NCBI RefSeq assembly: GCF_030376615.1
Contig: NZ_JARRAB010000016.1
Coordinates: 1-64,000 of the forward strand
Source: Pseudomonas sp. sp1636
Lineage (GTDB): Bacteria > Pseudomonadota > Gammaproteobacteria > Pseudomonadales > Pseudomonadaceae
Reading direction: 5' to 3'
Length of the DNA stretch: 64,000 nucleotides
Shown here one piece after another: positions 9,361 through 19,058 of this stretch; the stretch's first letter is position 1, and every line of letters starts with the position of its first letter. A model generated the notes under the pieces. That model did not search any database. It saw nothing but the letters and a program-made list of their open reading frames with translations, and was not told the DNA's origin. Made by a program: the position numbers and the translations under genes.

Positions 9361-9663
9361 ATCGCCCCCCAATAGCCGGCAATCGAGCCGTCTGCATGGC
9401 GCGTTGATGTCATGCGGTTGTCATCCCTGCCGTTCATCCTGGCGGGCACCCGCCGCCAACCGCCATGGGCGCTCGATGTGAACGTCAGTCTGGCCAGGCT
9501 TGCAATAAAGCGCCGTCAACGGTCGGTTGGCAGACGAAATATCCCCATTGCTCTTTCGATATGCGCCGGTTATCGGCACAATTCCCCTCCACTTTTTTGG
9601 GGAGGGGGTCGGCACTGCTGATTTCCTGCCGGTTGACCTTGTATAGGCACTATAGGCACACAG
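9361..9663. other. Intergenic region upstream of nspC
   Basis: About 300 bp without a convincing gene. It contains one hairpin (CCCCTCC at 9584-9590 pairing with GGAGGGG at 9601-9607) with a T-rich loop, about 57 bp before nspC, and a short repeated stretch (two copies of CACTATAGGCAC-like sequence near 9647-9660). It probably carries the nspC promoter; nothing more specific is visible. Confidence 0.5.
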
Positions 9664-10761
9664 ATGATCAAGACGCCGTACTACCTCATCGACAAGCAAA
9701 AGCTGCTGGGCAATCTGCAGAAGATCGCCTATGTGCGTGAGCAGTCCGGGGCCAAGGCGCTGCTGGCGCTCAAGTGCTTCGCCACCTGGTCGGTGTTCGA
9801 CTTGATGGAGCAGTACATGGACGGCACCACCTCGTCGTCGCTGTACGAGCTCAAGCTCGGTCGGCAGAAGTTCGCCGGCGAAACCCACGCCTACAGCGTG
9901 GCCTGGGCCGACGACGAAATCGACGAGATGCTGGTCAACTGCGACAAGATCATCTTCAACTCCATCGGCCAGCTCGAGCGCTTCGCCGACGCTTCGGCGA
10001 GCAAGGTGCGCGGCCTGCGGGTCAACCCGCAGGTGAGCAGCTCCGACTACCTGCTGGCCGACCCGGCGCGCCCGTTCAGCCGCTTGGGTGAGTGGGATCC
10101 GGAAAAGATCGCCACGGTAATGGATAAGATCTCCGGCTTCATGTTCCACAACAATTGCGAGAACGCCAGCTTCGAGCTGTTCGAGCAGATGCTCAGCACC
10201 ATCGAGGAGCGCTTTGGGCATCTGCTCGAGCAGGTCGAGTGGGTCAGCCTCGGCGGCGGCATCCACTTTACCGGCGACGACTATCCGCTCGATCAGTTCT
10301 GCGCACGGCTCAAGGCCTTCTCCGAGAAATACGGCGTGCAGGTCTATCTGGAGCCCGGCGAGGCGGCGATCACCCTGAGTTCCTCCCTGGAAGTCACGGT
10401 GCTCGACACCCTGTACAACGGCAAGCATCTGGCCGTGGTCGACAGCTCCATCGAAGCGCACATGCTCGATCTGTTGATCTACCGGCTCGACGCCAAGATG
10501 GAGCCCTGCGACGGCGAGCACAGCTACATGGTGTGCGGCAAATCCTGCCTGGCCGGCGACATCTTCGGCGAGTACCAATTCGATCGTCCGTTGGCCATCG
10601 GCGATCGTCTGTCGTTTATCGACGCAGCGGGTTACACCATGGTCAAGAAGAACTGGTTCAACGGCCTGAAAATGCCGTCCATCGTGGTGAAACAACTCGA
10701 CGGCAGCGTCGAGGTGGTTCGTGAGTTTGGCTTTGACGATTACCTGTCCAGCCTCTCGTAG
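9664..10761 (+). CDS. nspC: Carboxynorspermidine/carboxyspermidine decarboxylase
   Basis: 365 aa. A PLP-dependent fold-type III decarboxylase that converts carboxy(nor)spermidine to (nor)spermidine, the last step of the alternative polyamine pathway. K37 in LLALKCFATW is the expected Schiff-base lysine. SLGGGIHFTG (about 196-205) is the phosphate-binding glycine motif, and CGKSCLAGDIFG near residue 295 matches the active-site region. The next gene, the dehydrogenase that makes its substrate, is 26 bp downstream, supporting one operon. Confidence 0.93.
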   Translation: MIKTPYYLIDKQKLLGNLQKIAYVREQSGAKALLALKCFATWSVFDLMEQYMDGTTSSSLYELKLGRQKFAGETHAYSVAWADDEIDEMLVNCDKIIFNSIGQLERFADASASKVRGLRVNPQVSSSDYLLADPARPFSRLGEWDPEKIATVMDKISGFMFHNNCENASFELFEQMLSTIEERFGHLLEQVEWVSLGGGIHFTGDDYPLDQFCARLKAFSEKYGVQVYLEPGEAAITLSSSLEVTVLDTLYNGKHLAVVDSSIEAHMLDLLIYRLDAKMEPCDGEHSYMVCGKSCLAGDIFGEYQFDRPLAIGDRLSFIDAAGYTMVKKNWFNGLKMPSIVVKQLDGSVEVVREFGFDDYLSSLS

Positions 10762-10787
10762 GCGGCAGATAAGGAGAGATAAAGAAA

Positions 10788-12032
10788 TTGAAGAAGAATG
10801 TTCTGATCATTGGTGCAGGAGGTGTCGCCAAGGTGGTGGCCCACAAGTGCGCGCAGCACAACGACGAACTCGGTCGTATTGCCATCGCGTCGCGCAACAT
10901 CTCCAAATGCCAGGCCATCATCGACAGCGTAAAGGCCAAAGGCAGCCTCAAGCAGCCGGCCGAAATCCAGGCCTATGCCCTCAACGCGCTGGATATAGAA
11001 GCAACCAAGGCACTGATCCGCGAGAGCGAATCGCAGATCGTCATCAATGTCGGCTCGTCGTTTCTCAACATGTCGGTGCTGCGTGCCTGCATGGAGACTG
11101 GCGCCGCCTACCTCGACACCGCCATCCACGAAGAGCCGGGCAAGGTCTGCGAAACGCCGCCTTGGTACGCTAACTACGAGTGGAAGCACCTGGCCGAATG
11201 CCAGGAAAACGGCGTGACCGCCATCCTCGGCGTCGGTTTCGATCCGGGTGTGGTCAATGCCTATGCCGCCTTGGCGCAACAGCAGTACTTCGACAGCATC
11301 GAGTCGATCGACATCCTCGACGTCAACGCCGGTTCCCACGGCAAGTACTTCGCCACCAATTTCGACCCGGAAATCAATTTCCGCGAATTCACCGGCCAAG
11401 TCTGGAGCTGGCAGAACAGCCAGTGGACCAGCAACAAGATGTTCGAAGTCAAACGCAGTGACGACCTGCCGGTGGTCGGCGAGCAGAATCTGTACCTGAC
11501 CGGGCATGACGAAGTGCATTCCCTGTCCAAGCACCTGAACGTGCCCAATGTGCGTTTCTGGATGAGTTTCGGCGAGCACTACATCAATGTGTTCACCGTG
11601 CTGAATAACCTCGGCCTGCTCTCCGAGCAGCCGGTGAAGACCGCCGAAGGCCTCGAAGTGGTGCCGCTGAAAGTGGTCAAGGCCGTGCTGCCGGATCCGG
11701 CCTCTCTGGCCCCAGGCTACAGCGGCAAGACCTGCATCGGCGATCTGGTCAAAGGCAGCAAGGACGGCAAGCCGGTTGAGTTGTTTATCTACAACGTCGC
11801 CGATCACGCCGATGCCTATGCCGAGACCGACAGCCAGGGCATCTCCTACACCGCCGGCGTGCCGCCGGTCGCCGCCGCGCTGTTGGTCGCCCGTGGCGAG
11901 TGGGACGTGGCGCGCATGGCCAATGTCGAGCAATTGCCGGCCAAGCCGTTCCTCAAACTGCTCGATCAGATGGGCCTGCCGACCCGGATCAAGGACGCCA
12001 ACGGCGACCGCCCCTGGGATCAAGCCCTCTGA
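10788..12032 (+). CDS. Carboxynorspermidine/carboxyspermidine dehydrogenase (saccharopine-dehydrogenase family)
   Basis: 414 aa with a TTG start. TTG at 10788 is preceded by AAGGAG (10771-10776), and the protein then begins KKNVLIIGAGGVAKVV, a complete Rossmann motif, so no other start fits. It reductively condenses aspartate semialdehyde with a diamine (putrescine or diaminopropane) to give carboxyspermidine or carboxynorspermidine, the NspC substrate. GVGFDPGVVNAYA (near 145-157) is typical of this saccharopine-reductase-like group. A strong terminator follows at 12152-12181. Confidence 0.9.
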   Translation: MKKNVLIIGAGGVAKVVAHKCAQHNDELGRIAIASRNISKCQAIIDSVKAKGSLKQPAEIQAYALNALDIEATKALIRESESQIVINVGSSFLNMSVLRACMETGAAYLDTAIHEEPGKVCETPPWYANYEWKHLAECQENGVTAILGVGFDPGVVNAYAALAQQQYFDSIESIDILDVNAGSHGKYFATNFDPEINFREFTGQVWSWQNSQWTSNKMFEVKRSDDLPVVGEQNLYLTGHDEVHSLSKHLNVPNVRFWMSFGEHYINVFTVLNNLGLLSEQPVKTAEGLEVVPLKVVKAVLPDPASLAPGYSGKTCIGDLVKGSKDGKPVELFIYNVADHADAYAETDSQGISYTAGVPPVAAALLVARGEWDVARMANVEQLPAKPFLKLLDQMGLPTRIKDANGDRPWDQAL

Positions 12033-12056
12033 TCGGCTGCGCGTCGGCGGTACGGC

Positions 12057-12122
12057 GTTAAAAACAGGCGGGAAATGCTCATTTACAGCAGTAAACTCCG
12101 CTTTCCCGCCTGTTTTTGCCTT
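12057..12122. repeat. Small inverted-repeat element, short variant of the 35248 family
   Basis: A perfect 16-bp inverted repeat (12060-12075 and 12102-12117, core ACAGGCGGGAAA) encloses TGCTCATTTACA...GTAAACT. The same core sequence, with the CGTTAAAAACAGG lead-in, occurs inside the larger element at 35248-35453, so the two are related. Confidence 0.8.
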
Positions 12123-12151
12123 GTCTCGCTCTAGCTCGCTCGATCAGCCCG

Positions 12152-12181
12152 CGCCCGCCATCTTTGGCGGGCGTTTTGTTT
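12152..12181 (+). terminator. Rho-independent terminator after the polyamine genes
   Basis: A perfect 9-bp stem (CGCCCGCCA, 12152-12160, with TGGCGGGCG, 12165-12173), a TCTT loop, then TTTTGTTTT. Confidence 0.9.
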
Positions 12182-12325
12182 TCGGCTCCGTGGGAGGGGC
12201 TTTAGCCGCGACGGTGCTCAGGCGTGCGTCGCGCTTCCCGCCCGCGGCGTTTCACGCGACAATCAGCGCAATGACCGCCGCCCCCAAGTCGGGCGCACAC
12301 CCGCGACAGCCGTGAGGAATTTTCA

Positions 12326-13869
<1,544 letters not shown>

Positions 13870-13873
<4 letters not shown>

Positions 13874-14658
13874 TTGCAGAGCTGCGGCGTCGCGCTTATC
13901 TGAGCGCCATGCAGGTGGCCAGCTGGCTGCCGCGGGTGGAGTTGCCGTTTGCCGCGCCCTCACGCCCGCAACTGCTGCAGCCGGCAGAACCTGAGGTGCC
14001 GGCGACGGCCGAGCCGGTCAGCCCGCTTGCGCGCGAGAAGGCGCCGCCGAGCCGGCCCACGCCTGCCGTCGAGCGGCCGAAGATCGAGGTGCCGCGGCCC
14101 AGCGTCGTCCCCCGTAACGCCAAAGCGGAGGCCGCCGATAAGGCCACGCCTCCCGTAGCGCCCAAGCCGGTGGTTGCGCCGCCGCGTTTCGCTCTGCAGC
14201 TGCTGCGCGCCGGCGACTGCGCCTTGCTGGTCGAACTGCCCGCCGGCGAACCCTTGCAGGGGCGCGATCCGGCCTATTTGCTGCTCAAGGATCTGCTGCG
14301 CGCCGCCGGTCTGCCGGACAGCCCGCAATTGGTCGGCGAGCCGGTACGCTGGCCCTTGCTGGCGCGCGGCAGCATGGATCAGGGGCCGCAGGCCGCGCTG
14401 GATTACCTGCAGAGCTTCATCGCGGCGCGCCTGGAAGAACAGCAACCCTGCGCCTGCCTGTGGCTGGTCGGTTTGCCCGCCATCCGTTTTGCCGGCGATG
14501 CCGATGCCGAGGTCTACAACCGCGAGTTGCAGATCGATGGCCTGGGGGCGGCCTGGGCACTGCCGGGGCTGGAGTTGCTGATGGACGAACCGGAGCGCAA
14601 GGCCGCGCTGTGGCAGGCCATGCGTCGGGTGCGGCAACGCTGGCAGGCCGGCTCTTGA
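13870..14658 (+). CDS. holD: HolD-like psi subunit of DNA polymerase III (pseudomonad type)
   Basis: 262 aa from a TTG that overlaps the leuA stop (TTGA); an internal ATG about 15 codons in ([13 protein letters not shown]) is another possible start. The gene directly precedes rimI, the same holD-rimI arrangement as in E. coli, and pseudomonads are known to have a long, divergent (cryptic) psi subunit of the clamp-loader complex at this position. The N-terminal half is a Pro/Ala-rich low-complexity linker (about residues 35-100). The C-terminal half is a compact domain with [16 protein letters not shown] and ending near [11 protein letters not shown]. The call rests mainly on position and architecture. 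Confidence 0.75.
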
Positions 14659-14720
14659 ACACTCCCTGGATTGCCTGGCTCCGGCCACTGCGCCTACGTT
14701 TCCCTGCTGAGTCAACCTGA

Positions 14721-15173
14721 ATGAGTGATGCGATTTCTTTTCGCCCGATGTGCGAGGCGGATATCGAGGCGGTGCTGAAGATCGAGTACGCCGCGTTCAG
14801 CCATCCCTGGACGCGCGGCATTTTCCTCGACAGCCTCAAATCCTACGACTGCTGGGTGATGTTCGAGGGCCAGCAGCAAGTCGGCCACGGCGTGATCAAC
14901 GTGATCATCGACGAGGCGCACCTGCTCAACATCACCATCAAGCCGGAGAGCCAGGGCCGTGGTTTTGGTTTGCTGTTGCTGGAACGCTTGATGCAGCGCG
15001 CCATGGAACTCAAGGCCGGCGAATGCTTTCTCGAAGTGCGCACCAGCAACCAGTCGGCCTATCGCCTGTACGAGCGTTACGGTTTCAATGAAATCGGCCG
15101 GCGCCGCGACTACTATCCGGCCGTGGGTGGCCGCGAGGATGCCTTGGTGATGGCCTGCACCCTGATCGACTGA
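14721..15173 (+). CDS. rimI: Ribosomal protein S18-alanine N-acetyltransferase
   Basis: 150 aa GNAT-fold acetyltransferase that acetylates the N-terminal alanine of ribosomal protein bS18. The acetyl-CoA-binding motif A is visible as ESQGRGFGLLLLERL (about residues 75-89). A RimI-type C-terminal region with YERYGFNEIGRRRDYYP follows. It lies 62 bp after the HolD-like gene. Confidence 0.92.
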   Translation: MSDAISFRPMCEADIEAVLKIEYAAFSHPWTRGIFLDSLKSYDCWVMFEGQQQVGHGVINVIIDEAHLLNITIKPESQGRGFGLLLLERLMQRAMELKAGECFLEVRTSNQSAYRLYERYGFNEIGRRRDYYPAVGGREDALVMACTLID

Positions 15174-15717
15174 GCGGCGCCCCGGGCTAGCCACTTGGGG
15201 GCGAGGGCGTGGCTGATTGGCTTGTCGTTTGCCCGCAGGACAATGCGGCGGAAACGCGACCGGTACCGGTAGTGCGCGCCGCACACTTGACCCGATTGGC
15301 GAGTGTCGGTGGCCCAATCCGCCACTGTGTTCCCGCTGGCCTGTCGGATACTGTCGGGCCATTGGTCGCCCCCAGAGGCGCGCTGCCGCTCATCTGTACC
15401 CTCTAAGTAAGCCAAGCCACTGACCTTCGCCGACCCGCTGGCGACGGCTAAGGCCATGCTGTAGACGCTGTGCGAGGAGAGCGTCGAGGAGGCGATCTTG
15501 CGCGCCGTCCGGCCCAGCGGCTGGTCAACCGGCTGCTCTGGTGCGTACGGCGTCATAGTCGGGGCAACTGGAGCCTGTCCGAAGTCGACCAGGCGCCGCC
15601 AGCCGGTGGCCGCGCCGAGTCAGCCAGGAGTTGCCGGGGCGACTTAGAGCGACTAGTTTGAAGCGTAGAACCATAGCTTAAGTAAGATAAGTGAACTGCT
15701 TCGCAGAGGACGCAAGG
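15174..15717. other. Long gap without a recognisable gene
   Basis: About 540 bp between rimI and the receiver protein. Short open frames exist on both strands, but none has a convincing start, codon bias or family resemblance. GC content stays high until about 15655, then a more AT-rich stretch (ATAGCTTAAGTAAGATAAGT near 15671) immediately precedes the downstream gene and may be its promoter. The rest may be a decayed gene or an RNA; I cannot identify it. Confidence 0.5.
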
Positions 15718-16161
15718 ATGTCGGACGCCGCCGTTCTAGACCTAGATGAACTCAATGCCTTGGCTGAAGCCATGGGCATGCCGAGTAAGACCGCAAGCAA
15801 AGTCCTGCTGGTCGAGGACGACCCCAATACCTTGGGTCAACTGGCAAAGTTGCTTGGCAAGGAGCGCATCAGCTATCTCATCGCCGCCAGCCCGCAGAGG
15901 GCACTGGATGCACTGCGGACAGACATGGACATCGGCTTGATGATCATCGATCTGCGCATCAGTGGCGACGGTAAGGGGCTTGAGCTGATTCGCCAGGTGC
16001 GCGATTCCGAATATGGGCAGATACCGGTGATAGTGGTCTCCGCTGACGCTGGGGTCGGAGACGCCATCGAAGCCATGCGCCTGCAGGTGGCGGATTTCTT
16101 TCTAAAGCCTTTCGACCTGTCTCTGCTCTTGCAGGCACTGCGAGGCGAGCTGGGAGTCTAG
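15718..16161 (+). CDS. Stand-alone response-regulator receiver protein
   Basis: 147 aa from the ATG at 15718, which has AGAGGA about eight bases upstream; a GTG nine codons earlier is less likely. After a short N-terminal stretch, residues 27-147 form a CheY-like receiver domain: acidic pair D34-D35 in LLVEDDPN, phospho-acceptor D78 in MIIDLR, the switch serine in VIVVSADAG and lysine in FFLKPFD. There is no output domain and no histidine kinase gene nearby, so the partner and role are unknown. Confidence 0.85.
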   Translation: MSDAAVLDLDELNALAEAMGMPSKTASKVLLVEDDPNTLGQLAKLLGKERISYLIAASPQRALDALRTDMDIGLMIIDLRISGDGKGLELIRQVRDSEYGQIPVIVVSADAGVGDAIEAMRLQVADFFLKPFDLSLLLQALRGELGV

Positions 16162-16269
16162 CGTGCATTCGGCCGACTGCTGGGGTCTTTGTGACCCAAG
16201 GGCTCATGCGAGTTGTCAAAGTCGCTGACACCTTACCTGGGGTGAGGCATTGGGCGAGAGGATACAAGC

Positions 16270-16914
16270 ATGAACGACCTGCAAGAGCTATTCGACAACA
16301 ACGCGCGGTGGGCCGAGTCCATCACTCAGCAAGACCCCGGGTTCTTCGCCAAACTGGCCCGCCAGCAGGCACCGGAATACCTGTGGATCGGCTGCTCCGA
16401 CGCGCGGGTGCCGGCCAACGAAATCGTCGGCCTGTTGCCCGGCGATCTGTTCGTCCATCGCAACGTTGCCAACGTGGTGCTGCACACCGACCTCAACTGC
16501 CTGTCGGTGATCCAGTACGCGGTCGATGTGCTCAAGGTCAAACACATCCTGGTCACCGGCCACTACGGTTGCGGCGGTGTGCGCGCCTCCATGCAGGACG
16601 CCCAGTACGGCCTGATCGACGGCTGGCTGCGCACCATTCGCGACCTATACTACGAGCACCGCGAGCACCTGGCGCAGCTGCCGAGCGAGGAGGAGCGGGT
16701 CGACCGCCTCTGCGAACTCAACGTGATCCAGCAGGTGGCCAACGTCAGCCACACCACTATCGTGCAGAACGCCTGGCACCGTGGCCAGGAACTGTCGGTG
16801 CACGGCTGCATCTACGGCATCAAGGACGGCCGCTGGAAGAACCTCAACGTCACCGTCAGCGGCATCGAACAACTGCCGCGGCAATACCGCCTGCGCCCGC
16901 TCGGCCAGAGCTGA
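16270..16914 (+). CDS. can: Beta-class carbonic anhydrase
   Basis: 214 aa. It interconverts CO2 and bicarbonate, supplying bicarbonate for carboxylases at ambient CO2. All zinc-site residues are present: C42 and the D44-R46 dyad in CSDAR, then H98 and C101 in HYGCGG. The length matches E. coli Can (220 aa). An exporter gene begins 2 bp after the stop. Confidence 0.95.
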   Translation: MNDLQELFDNNARWAESITQQDPGFFAKLARQQAPEYLWIGCSDARVPANEIVGLLPGDLFVHRNVANVVLHTDLNCLSVIQYAVDVLKVKHILVTGHYGCGGVRASMQDAQYGLIDGWLRTIRDLYYEHREHLAQLPSEEERVDRLCELNVIQQVANVSHTTIVQNAWHRGQELSVHGCIYGIKDGRWKNLNVTVSGIEQLPRQYRLRPLGQS

Positions 16915-16915
16915 G

Positions 16916-17827
16916 GTGGCAAACAGTTCGCGCAGCCTGGCGACGCTCGGTCTGCTGCTGGCCGTGCTCTGCTGGTCGGGCAACGCCCTGGTGGCGCGTG
17001 CCTTCGCCGGCGAGATCCCGCCGTTTGCCCTGGCGTTCTGGCGCTGGTGCCTGGCCCTGAGCCTGCTGCTGCCCTTCGTCCTGGCGCCGCTGTGGCGCCA
17101 TCGTCCGCAACTGCGCCAGGCCGGCTGGCGCCTGCTGGCGCTCGGCGGCCTGGGCATCGCCGGCTACAACTCGATGCTCTACAGCGCGGCACAGACCACC
17201 GTGGCGATCAACATCACCCTGGTCAATACCTGCCTGCCGCTGATGACCTTCATCGGCGCCGGCCTGCTGCTCGGCGAATGGCCGCAACGCCGCGCCTGGT
17301 GGGGCATGGGCCTGGCGGCGATCGGCTTGCTGGTGCTGATCACCCAGGGCCGCTGGGCGACTTTGACGGCGCTGTCGTTCAACCGCGGCGACCTGCTCAT
17401 GCTCCTGGCCGTGGCCGACTGGGCCTTGTATTCCCTGCTGCTGCGGCGCTGGGCCAAGTACCTGCTGCCGATCCCGGCGCTGGCCCTGCTCGGCATGCTG
17501 ATGCTGCTCGGCGTGCCGCTGATCCTGCCGTTCTACCTCTATGAACTGAGCCAGGGCGCGCGCTTTGCCGTCACCCCAAGCAACCTCGGCGCCATTGCTT
17601 ACACCGCCGTGTTCGCCTCGCTGGTCGCCTACCTGGCCTGGAACCATGGCGTACGCGTACTCGGCGCGGCCAAGGCGACGCTGAGCAACTACCTGATGCC
17701 AGTGTTCACCGCCGTGCTCGGCTGGCTGCTGCTGGGCGAAGGCCTGCAGGCCTTCCACTGGCTGGGCGGCGGGCTGATCTTCGCCGGGCTGCTGCTGGGC
17801 ACGCAGCTGGGAACCAGGCGCGGCTGA
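16916..17827 (+). CDS. EamA/DMT-family transporter
   Basis: 303 aa from GTG at 16916, immediately after the can stop; the open frame extends upstream inside can, but that part is an out-of-frame shadow. About ten hydrophobic segments with the two-EamA-repeat layout: WSGNALVARAFAG in the first repeat and GAAKATLSNYLMPVFTA in the second. A drug/metabolite exporter of unknown substrate. It is probably co-transcribed with can. Confidence 0.85.
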   Translation: MANSSRSLATLGLLLAVLCWSGNALVARAFAGEIPPFALAFWRWCLALSLLLPFVLAPLWRHRPQLRQAGWRLLALGGLGIAGYNSMLYSAAQTTVAINITLVNTCLPLMTFIGAGLLLGEWPQRRAWWGMGLAAIGLLVLITQGRWATLTALSFNRGDLLMLLAVADWALYSLLLRRWAKYLLPIPALALLGMLMLLGVPLILPFYLYELSQGARFAVTPSNLGAIAYTAVFASLVAYLAWNHGVRVLGAAKATLSNYLMPVFTAVLGWLLLGEGLQAFHWLGGGLIFAGLLLGTQLGTRRG

Positions 17828-18135
17828 TAGTGCTGGGGTAAGAAGCCAGGTAAAGAAAAGGGGCCAGCTTCCGTGGATCGCCTTTTGGTGTGTTGGCCGC
17901 CCGATCACCCGGCATTATGAATCGCCTGAGCGGCTCCACACTGACCCAGGAAAGCCCATAGAAAGGGGCTTTCAGCCTGCCGCAACCTCGGCAGAACAGA
18001 GCTTTCCAGACAATCAGCCTGATGTAGTCGCCTGCTGTGCGGGCTATCAACGGCTTCAGCGGTCGTTGCAGCGGGGTGAGTTGAATTGGCGGATCGGCTA
18101 CAATAACCGAGTGCAAAGCAACCGAGGCGGTGACT
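17828..18135. other. Gap without gene before the yhfG-fic pair
   Basis: About 300 bp. An open frame runs through it on the minus strand and into eamA, but it has no plausible start or family. TACAAT at 18099-18104 could be a -10 element for yhfG; I see no matching -35 at normal spacing. The stretch may be the edge of an inserted segment. Confidence 0.4.
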
Positions 18136-18300
18136 GTGACGACCCCAAGCCTGCAAGCCAAAAAGGCCTACTGCGCCAAGACCCGTCAGTCCAACTATGC
18201 CGCCAGCCTTCGGCTTGAGGGCTACGACACTACGCCCGCCGATGCAAAGCGCCCGCTACCCACGCGCGAATCTGTGCTGAACACCTACCGGCAGGGCTGA
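18136..18300 (+). CDS. yhfG: YhfG-family antitoxin of a Fic module
   Basis: 54 aa from GTG at 18136. It resembles E. coli YhfG (NYAASLRLEGYD here; FQASRRLEG in E. coli). Residues 24-29 read SLRLEG, fitting the inhibitory-helix motif [S/T]xxxE[G/N] by which class I Fic antitoxins block ATP binding in the Fic active site. The stop TGA shares one base with the expected fic initiation codon, so the two would be translationally coupled. Too short for routine gene calling but well supported by motif and partner. Confidence 0.8.
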   Translation: MTTPSLQAKKAYCAKTRQSNYAASLRLEGYDTTPADAKRPLPTRESVLNTYRQG

Positions 18301-18899
18301 TTCTGGATAAATATGGCGTCGGCCAGGATCCTTACTGCTACCCAGGCACTGCCGTTCTGCGCAACCGCCTGGGGCTCCGTGACGATGCCGCACTGAATCA
18401 GGCAGAACACGACCTTTCGGCAATCGCTGCCAGCGAAATCGATTTTGAACTCCCGCCTTATGACCTCGCTTACCTTAAGCGAATCCATCTGCATCTCTTC
18501 AAAGACCTCTACGACTGGGCCGGTCAGCTACGCACAGTCGACATCTCCAAAGATGACACCCACTTCTGCAACGTCAGCCGGATAGAGCCGGAAGCCGAAA
18601 AGCTCTTCCGTGCTTTAGCTCAGGCTGGCTGGCTTGAGGGGCTTGATCGTGCCGCCTTGGTGACCGCTGTCGCTGAGTATTTTGGCGATCTCAATGTCAT
18701 CCACCCCTTTCGAGAAGGCAACGGCCGCGCCCAGCGCATTCTGTTCGAACATGCCATCGTGAACGCGGGTTATGAGATTAGCTGGTGGGCCGTCGACGAG
18801 TTGGAGTGGATTCAGGCCAATATTGACGCGGTGGTTTGCGATTACTCCGCATTGATCCGCGTTTTCGATAGATGCGTCGGTGGCCAGATCGCCACCTGA
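18300..18899 (+). CDS. fic: Fic-domain AMP-transferase toxin with ATT in the start position
   Basis: About 199 aa. Fic proteins transfer AMP from ATP to target proteins (for example DNA gyrase and topoisomerase IV in the Fic-1 group). The reading frame is open from 18219 to 18899, and residues match E. coli Fic throughout: LDKYGVGQDPYCYPG at the start, YDWAGQLRTVDISK in the middle, then the intact active-site motif HPFREGNGRAQR (E. coli has a degenerate HPFRVGSGLAQR). No ATG, GTG or TTG occurs in frame before 18654. The codon aligned with the E. coli initiator Met is ATT at 18300-18302, with CTG at 18297 and 18303. So it is either translated from a rare start at low level or silenced by a start-codon mutation. 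Confidence 0.78.
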   Translation: MLDKYGVGQDPYCYPGTAVLRNRLGLRDDAALNQAEHDLSAIAASEIDFELPPYDLAYLKRIHLHLFKDLYDWAGQLRTVDISKDDTHFCNVSRIEPEAEKLFRALAQAGWLEGLDRAALVTAVAEYFGDLNVIHPFREGNGRAQRILFEHAIVNAGYEISWWAVDELEWIQANIDAVVCDYSALIRVFDRCVGGQIAT

Positions 18900-19030
18900 A
18901 TGGCTGGCTACTCTGGCGAGTTTGCGCATTGGGTTATGAATGGCTCTGTACCCGTTAGGTGTTGCATGGAGGCGGCAGGTTTTGTCCGCTGCGTATGCTG
19001 GTGTGGGCAGGGTCAGCAGTGCTCGCCACC

Positions 19031-19058
19031 CCGTAGCCCGGATTGCATCGGGCTACGG
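19031..19058. repeat. GTAGCCCGG-type inverted repeat, copy 1
   Basis: A perfect 10-bp stem (CCGTAGCCCG, 19031-19040; CGGGCTACGG, 19049-19058) around GATTGCAT. The same sequence type recurs at 32067-32145 and 49699-49764. The TAG stop of the minus-strand regulator lies inside its right arm. Confidence 0.8.

Noticed and set aside
9584..9607. Hairpin upstream of nspC as a terminator
   Set aside because: No T tract follows on either strand; kept only as a note in the intergenic entry.
15470..15661. Small open frame in the gap before the receiver gene
   Set aside because: No ribosome-binding site, no family resemblance and Arg-rich shadow-like composition.
17706..18161. Minus-strand frame across the end of eamA and yhfG
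   Set aside because: Overlaps two better-supported genes; I could not connect it to any transposase or other family.
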